Positions 60,082 through 64,000 of a stretch of 64,000 nucleotides of DNA are shown here, in pieces. A program made the position numbers and the translations under genes. Numbering within the stretch: position 1 is the stretch's first letter; every line of letters begins with the position of its first letter. Location: the NCBI GenBank assembly GCA_033297075.1, contig MU858060.1:372001-436000 (forward strand). Direction: 5' to 3'. Origin of the DNA: Rhypophila decipiens (Eukaryota; Ascomycota; Sordariomycetes; Sordariales; Naviculisporaceae). The notes beneath the pieces were generated by a model. That model was not told the origin of the DNA. It made no database searches and saw only the letters and a list, made by a program, of their open reading frames with translations.

Positions 60082-60842
60082 CAAACCGGTGGTCAACCAG
60101 ACCTGACGCGTCGTTGAGTTCAGTCAACACGGTTCTTTAAGAAACAAGGATGCCGGCGAGGAAAAACAGTAAACACGAGAAATCTAAGAACAGATGAAAT
60201 TAGGCAGAGCGAGGTAGAGTGAGGAAGAAGGTAGCTTGGAGTCCGACTACCTACATGATACAGCCGCAAGAGGGAGAAGTGCCTCGTTGGCTCAGTCTCC
60301 AGATACCGAAAGTTGGATGAGAAAGGGAGCTGCTTTCCCACCTTGAATAGCGGGAAGGCCACCTCGAGCCCTCTGGAGAGTTTAATGGACTAGTGTGATT
60401 CACAGCAAGTGAGGAAAGGTGACTTTCTGTTGATATTTGCGCTCTCGAATTGTGCCCGGCTGGCTCTCTTGCTAGCACGAGCCGTAGAGATGAGATGACC
60501 AAGTGACCGAGCACACTGATATGCGAACCAAACTGTGAAACAGTGAGCGGGGCAAAACGAAAGAGAGCAATAAGAAACGATGCCAGAGAAGATATGAAAA
60601 CAATCAGGAGTGTGGGTATCAAGTATGCCCCAAACCTCCACCTCAACTCCAGGCCAAGCACTATCGGCTATGCTCTTTCCCTTCCATTATTTCTCATCAA
60701 GTGCCGGCTCTACCGTGAAAATAACCATACTATCCGTCTACCATTCATCCACAAGGGAAATTACCCAAAAAAGTACAGTCTTCACTATCAAGGCGCACCA
60801 TCCCAAACAGCCAGCATCCAGTGGGGAGCAATCTTCATCCTT
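59648..60842. other. Spacer upstream of the ankyrin-deaminase gene
   Basis: It contains the promoter and 5' leader of the ankyrin-deaminase gene and the 3' UTR of the ZIP transporter gene. The frame of the deaminase gene stays open to about 59893 without an ATG, so an upstream coding exon is possible but not demonstrable. A large GA/TG microsatellite lies at 59998-60079. Confidence 0.5.
59998..60079. repeat. GA/TG compound microsatellite
   Basis: About 17 bp of GA, 14 bp of TG-rich sequence and 51 bp of uninterrupted GA. On the sense strand of the neighbouring minus-strand gene it is a CT tract roughly 350-430 bp upstream of the start codon, likely in its promoter or leader. Confidence 0.95.
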
Positions 60843-62036
60843 TCACGCCCATTTCGCAAGGAGAGCCATCAGCCCGACTCCAGCGGCAACACACGCATAC
60901 GCCCTGAGCTGCATTTTGAGCCCAGCTTTCCTCATATCGGGGTTGAACATGAACTCGTGGGCCAGTAGCTCGACCAGACCAGTGTACATGAGTATTCCTC
61001 CGCTGATGGCGTCAAACACGCCGTTGACAATCTTGCTCGTCGAAGCATCCAGAGCAAGGGACTTGTTGACCCCCAGCCCAATTCCTATGGCAATAGGAGT
61101 GCTAATCGCGTACAGACCGGCAAGGAAGTATGGCGTCCACCGCCTGCTATCGGCAGGCCACGTGGCTGTCGCGAGACGAGCTCCCAGACCAAGTCCTTCA
61201 AAGGTCTGGTGGAAAACCAGCACCACAAACAAGATGATGAAGTTGTTGGTTACCGCGAGGGTTAAACCGATGAAGATGGAATGAAATATGACGCCAAACT
61301 CGAGGATAAAGAGAGCCGTCATCTGGGCCGCAAAGTTGGTGTGCGAATCGCCCTCGACGTGATCACGCTGGTGGGCAAGATGTTCCTCTCCGCCTGGTAA
61401 GTAGCTGACCTCTTTTTGCAAGCCCGTCCCGGCCTGGACGTCCTTCAAAGCCCCGTCATTGCCGGGAGTGGTTGTGGTATCGGCTGACGTAGCAGATTTC
61501 CCGCTCGATCCGGATTCCAGATCCGCCTGATGGGAAGATTTGCGCCCCATGAGAGACGGAGATGAAGCAGTGCTCTTGGGTTCGTGGACGTGCGTATGGC
61601 TGTGACCATGATCATGGCCATGGGCGGAGGAAAATCCCCAGTCAAACTGCGCCACCACGATCTCGACCAGAAACATGACCATGACCGTCATGAGCCCGAT
61701 CGCCATGGCCCAGTCATAATCCGGGAGCCTGTCGGCCAAGCACTCGTCGCGCAGGTTATCGGAGGCGGGCGAAAGTAGGTGCATCCACGCTGTCGCCAGG
61801 ATGACGCCGGAGCCGAAATATTTTGCGATGAAGAAGCATGCTTGTGGCACTTTTAACCTGGATGTTCGTGCCAGCCAGACGGGAAGGATGGCGCCTATGC
61901 CCGAGCCTGCCAGAATGACAAAGATGGAAGCAATCCGGAGCCCCCAATAGTCGCTGCTTGCCTCGGCGCGATCGCACGTCGGGGTAAGACTCCCCTCCTC
62001 CCGGCGAGCAAGAAGGACGGAATGAAGCCCATGCAT
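60843..62036 (-). CDS. ZIP-family zinc transporter (Zrt-like)
   Basis: An intronless 397-residue membrane protein. Eight hydrophobic segments can be followed, for example IASIFVILAGSGIGAILPVW, FIAKYFGSGVILATAWMHLL, AMAIGLMTVMVMFLVEIVVA and LMALLAKWA at the end. Between the third and fourth lies a His-rich cytoplasmic loop (HGHDHGHSHTHVHEP, about 148-162), the presumed metal sensor. The transport signature is present in segments four and five: FHSIFIGLTL and HQTFEGLGLGARLA, whose His and Glu residues coordinate zinc in this family. This is the Zrt1/Zrt2 subfamily of plasma-membrane importers; whether it is high or low affinity cannot be told. I find no yeast-type ZRE (ACCTTNAAGGT) in the 400 bp upstream. 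Confidence 0.95.
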   Translation of the reverse strand: MHGLHSVLLARREEGSLTPTCDRAEASSDYWGLRIASIFVILAGSGIGAILPVWLARTSRLKVPQACFFIAKYFGSGVILATAWMHLLSPASDNLRDECLADRLPDYDWAMAIGLMTVMVMFLVEIVVAQFDWGFSSAHGHDHGHSHTHVHEPKSTASSPSLMGRKSSHQADLESGSSGKSATSADTTTTPGNDGALKDVQAGTGLQKEVSYLPGGEEHLAHQRDHVEGDSHTNFAAQMTALFILEFGVIFHSIFIGLTLAVTNNFIILFVVLVFHQTFEGLGLGARLATATWPADSRRWTPYFLAGLYAISTPIAIGIGLGVNKSLALDASTSKIVNGVFDAISGGILMYTGLVELLAHEFMFNPDMRKAGLKMQLRAYACVAAGVGLMALLAKWA

Positions 62037-63773
62037 GACGAGGAAATGCGTTACAATGTCGTCGGTTTAGTTGTCGGTGGAACCGTACGCTTCTGGATAT
62101 ACCGGTATAACAAGTGGTCGTGTTGGGTGGAAAGTGCCGGACCGCCGGTAGGTCAACAATTAGGGGTAAAATCCGAAATTTAAAACCCTCAACAGTAGAC
62201 CATGAAACGTTTACCCTCTCCAGAATAAATAGCGGAGCGAGGACGGGGGAGTGGAGGCGGAATCTGTTCCCACGATCGAAGCAGGCTTCGCAAGGAGTCG
62301 AGCTCACAGTCTTGAAGACAGGGCTTCCTCGGCAGGGGGTTCCCTGGTCTTTTCGTTTCTGGTTTTCTATGGACCTCGCCTCCGAAGACCAGGTAAGTGA
62401 CTTACTGCTAGTCTAGATTTTGCCGATGCGACAAGACATTAATATTGACAGGATGACAGTCTTTTGGGAGGATGAAAGCAAGAAAAGAATACAGGATGGG
62501 GCGATAAATAATTCCGAAAGACAAACATCAAAGGAACAAGGCGAGTTGGCTTTCCTCAAAATATATGCCTTCCATGGAAAATCGGAGGGGACCTTGACGA
62601 GAACCTTGATGGTCAAGACGGTTTCAAAAGCTCTGCGTAATCGCACGTGGGGCACCACCTCAGCAACAAATACTCTGCTCGCTGGACCAGCCCAACTCAC
62701 GGAAATATTGTGTGCGAGCCTGGATCCAATATACGATATTCTGTAAATCCGACACCAATACTTTCTATATACAATGCAGTGAGTTACTCAAAAACAAGCC
62801 TCAATTAATTTACCGAGACACAACGCAGTGATCGTTCGGGGGCATTCGGCACTCGAGAGTCGAGACACGGCACGAGCGGCTGGCACAAAGACAATCTGCT
62901 GCAATTGCGCAGACTTCTGGAGGATTCCAGGAGAAACGGAGAAGCTGTTGGTACTCGTAGTCTAACCGTCATCAGCAACTCCGCTACCTCTGACCGCCTG
63001 CCATTGGGAACTGACAAGATACAAAATCCAACCAGCCAGATTAAACACTTTTGACGTTATGTTGATACTGGGCGGAACTCGGTGGTCTCGGGAGGTTTGC
63101 GCAGCAAGTCGGAGTCTTGGGCATGGGTGTGGTTCATTCCTAATCAACCTTATCCTGCTTGCTCTTGTTCGACGTGACAACCGAACGTCATTGGCCCACC
63201 GGGACAGAACAAGGGCCTTTTTTTGTAACTGTCCATCAAGGTTCTCAATTCCCCGTCCACCATTCATTCCGCTTTTGGTTGGCGGGGATGATCCATCCTT
63301 CAATCGCTTTGATCAGCCAGCCACTATCAATACCTCCTGAAGACGACAGATGAAAGGTGTTCTAGACAGTCCCTAAACTAGTGTTTTCAAGTTGTCTTCC
63401 CGGCCAGTTCCTTACCCATTCCAGCACGCCACGAAAATATCGGGTTGATGCATGAATGTTCAACTGTCCGGGCATGAGGTCTCGTGCGGCCTCGGGACTG
63501 GAGAGCACATGAGTATGCACAGATGACCTCTTTCAACGACCGGTAGCCAATGCGATTAGTAACCAGGTGTGGCAACGAAAAATCCGCTCACTCTACACGT
63601 GTATACTGCATATGCCACGTTGAACAGCATTTTGGGCCATGACAACCGGTGGTGCGAGTCCCGACAGAGCGTGTTTCACCGCAGTTCTGAGGCAAAGAGT
63701 GCCGAGAGTCTTGGCATTGACTTGAGCCTCGGGCCTTGCCAACGACAGTGTTGGGTAGGTGGCTTGTGCTCAT
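62037..63773. other. Intergenic region upstream of the ZIP gene
   Basis: It should hold the ZIP promoter and the 3' UTR of the right-edge gene. A plus-strand frame of about 106 codons (62426-62746) and a consensus-like intron (GTAAGT at 62393 to CAG at 62452) after a short MDLASEDQ peptide were noted, but neither makes a convincing gene. Confidence 0.5.
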
Positions 63774-64000
63774 TCATGAAGAATATTGAACCTCAAGACC
63801 CAGGCTCCGAAAGGGCTCGCCCAGCTTATGCAGGTCAATCCCAGTCCCGAGACTGAAAATAAGTGATTTGGCGCGACCCTCCCAGAGCAGTCCGATTCGA
63901 AGCCTCTGATCCAGCCGGGCCTTCAATACCCCGAGATACTTGTCCTCCTTTGCTTCCGACAACCCAGGCTGTGCGAAATCTCTGGTTACTTTGTCGGTGT
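63774..64000 (-). CDS. Partial C-terminal exon of an unrecognised gene at the window edge
   Basis: The minus-strand frame is open from the window edge to the TGA at 63774-63776, giving 75 residues. The composition and third-position C/G preference look like coding sequence (for example KVTRDFAQPGLSEAKEDKY and LFSLGTGIDLHKL-like segments near IFSLGTGIDLHKLGEP). I do not recognise the family, and the rest of the gene is outside the window. It could also be a chance open frame. Confidence 0.45.
   Translation of the reverse strand, partial: TDKVTRDFAQPGLSEAKEDKYLGVLKARLDQRLRIGLLWEGRAKSLIFSLGTGIDLHKLGEPFRSLGLEVQYSS

Noticed and set aside
62370..62746. Possible short spliced gene (MDLASEDQ plus downstream frame)
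   Set aside because: The 60-bp GTAAGT-to-CAG interval is intron-like, but joining it leads to a stop after a few codons; the other frame of 106 codons has no clear start or homology.

Overview
This window is genomic DNA from a filamentous ascomycete (Pezizomycotina, most likely a Sordariomycete). The support is short 55-90 bp introns with GTAAGT/GTATGT donors and CTAAC-type branch points, fungal versions of housekeeping genes, and no operons. Intergenic DNA is unusually generous: about 12 kb on the left, about 5.4 kb around 22.3-27.7 kb and about 6.3 kb around 28.9-35.3 kb hold no gene I can support. I recognise no transposon, rRNA or tRNA gene.

Layout. From 12.3 to 22.3 kb: an unrecognised Cys/His-containing protein gene (+), a hemerythrin-fold gene (-), a RAD26/CSB transcription-coupled repair ATPase (-), and, divergent from it, a ketopantoate-reductase-family gene (+). 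At 27.7-28.9 kb lies a His/Pro-rich protein with two Myb/SANT repeats (-). From 35.3 to 50.9 kb is a housekeeping block: the spliceosome core factor Prp8 (-) divergent from eIF3c (+), then the divergent ribosomal protein pair uS11/RPS14 (-) and uL30/RPL7 (+), then the mitochondrial Fe-S protein ISA2 (-). An RPL7 intron carries a box C/D snoRNA candidate whose guide matches the conserved 25S rRNA segment targeted by the yeast snR39/snR59 group, so ribosomal protein and rRNA-modification functions share one transcript.

From 51.7 to 62.0 kb the content is more accessory: a secreted protein built from two copies of one domain (-), RPS19 (+), a multi-domain gene (-) joining ankyrin-like repeats, a zinc-dependent deaminase signature (HVE then PCANC) and an AT-hook, and a ZIP zinc transporter (-). 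The last 230 bp probably hold the 3' end of another minus-strand gene.

The most notable item is the ankyrin-deaminase-AT-hook gene (57499-59647). Its two zinc-binding motifs appear only after splicing. It contains a perfect 15-bp inverted repeat just upstream of the catalytic motif, and its likely last intron begins in a 4 x 15-bp minisatellite in which every unit carries a splice-donor sequence. Exon structures were assembled by eye from splice consensus and reading frame. No database or folding computation was run.
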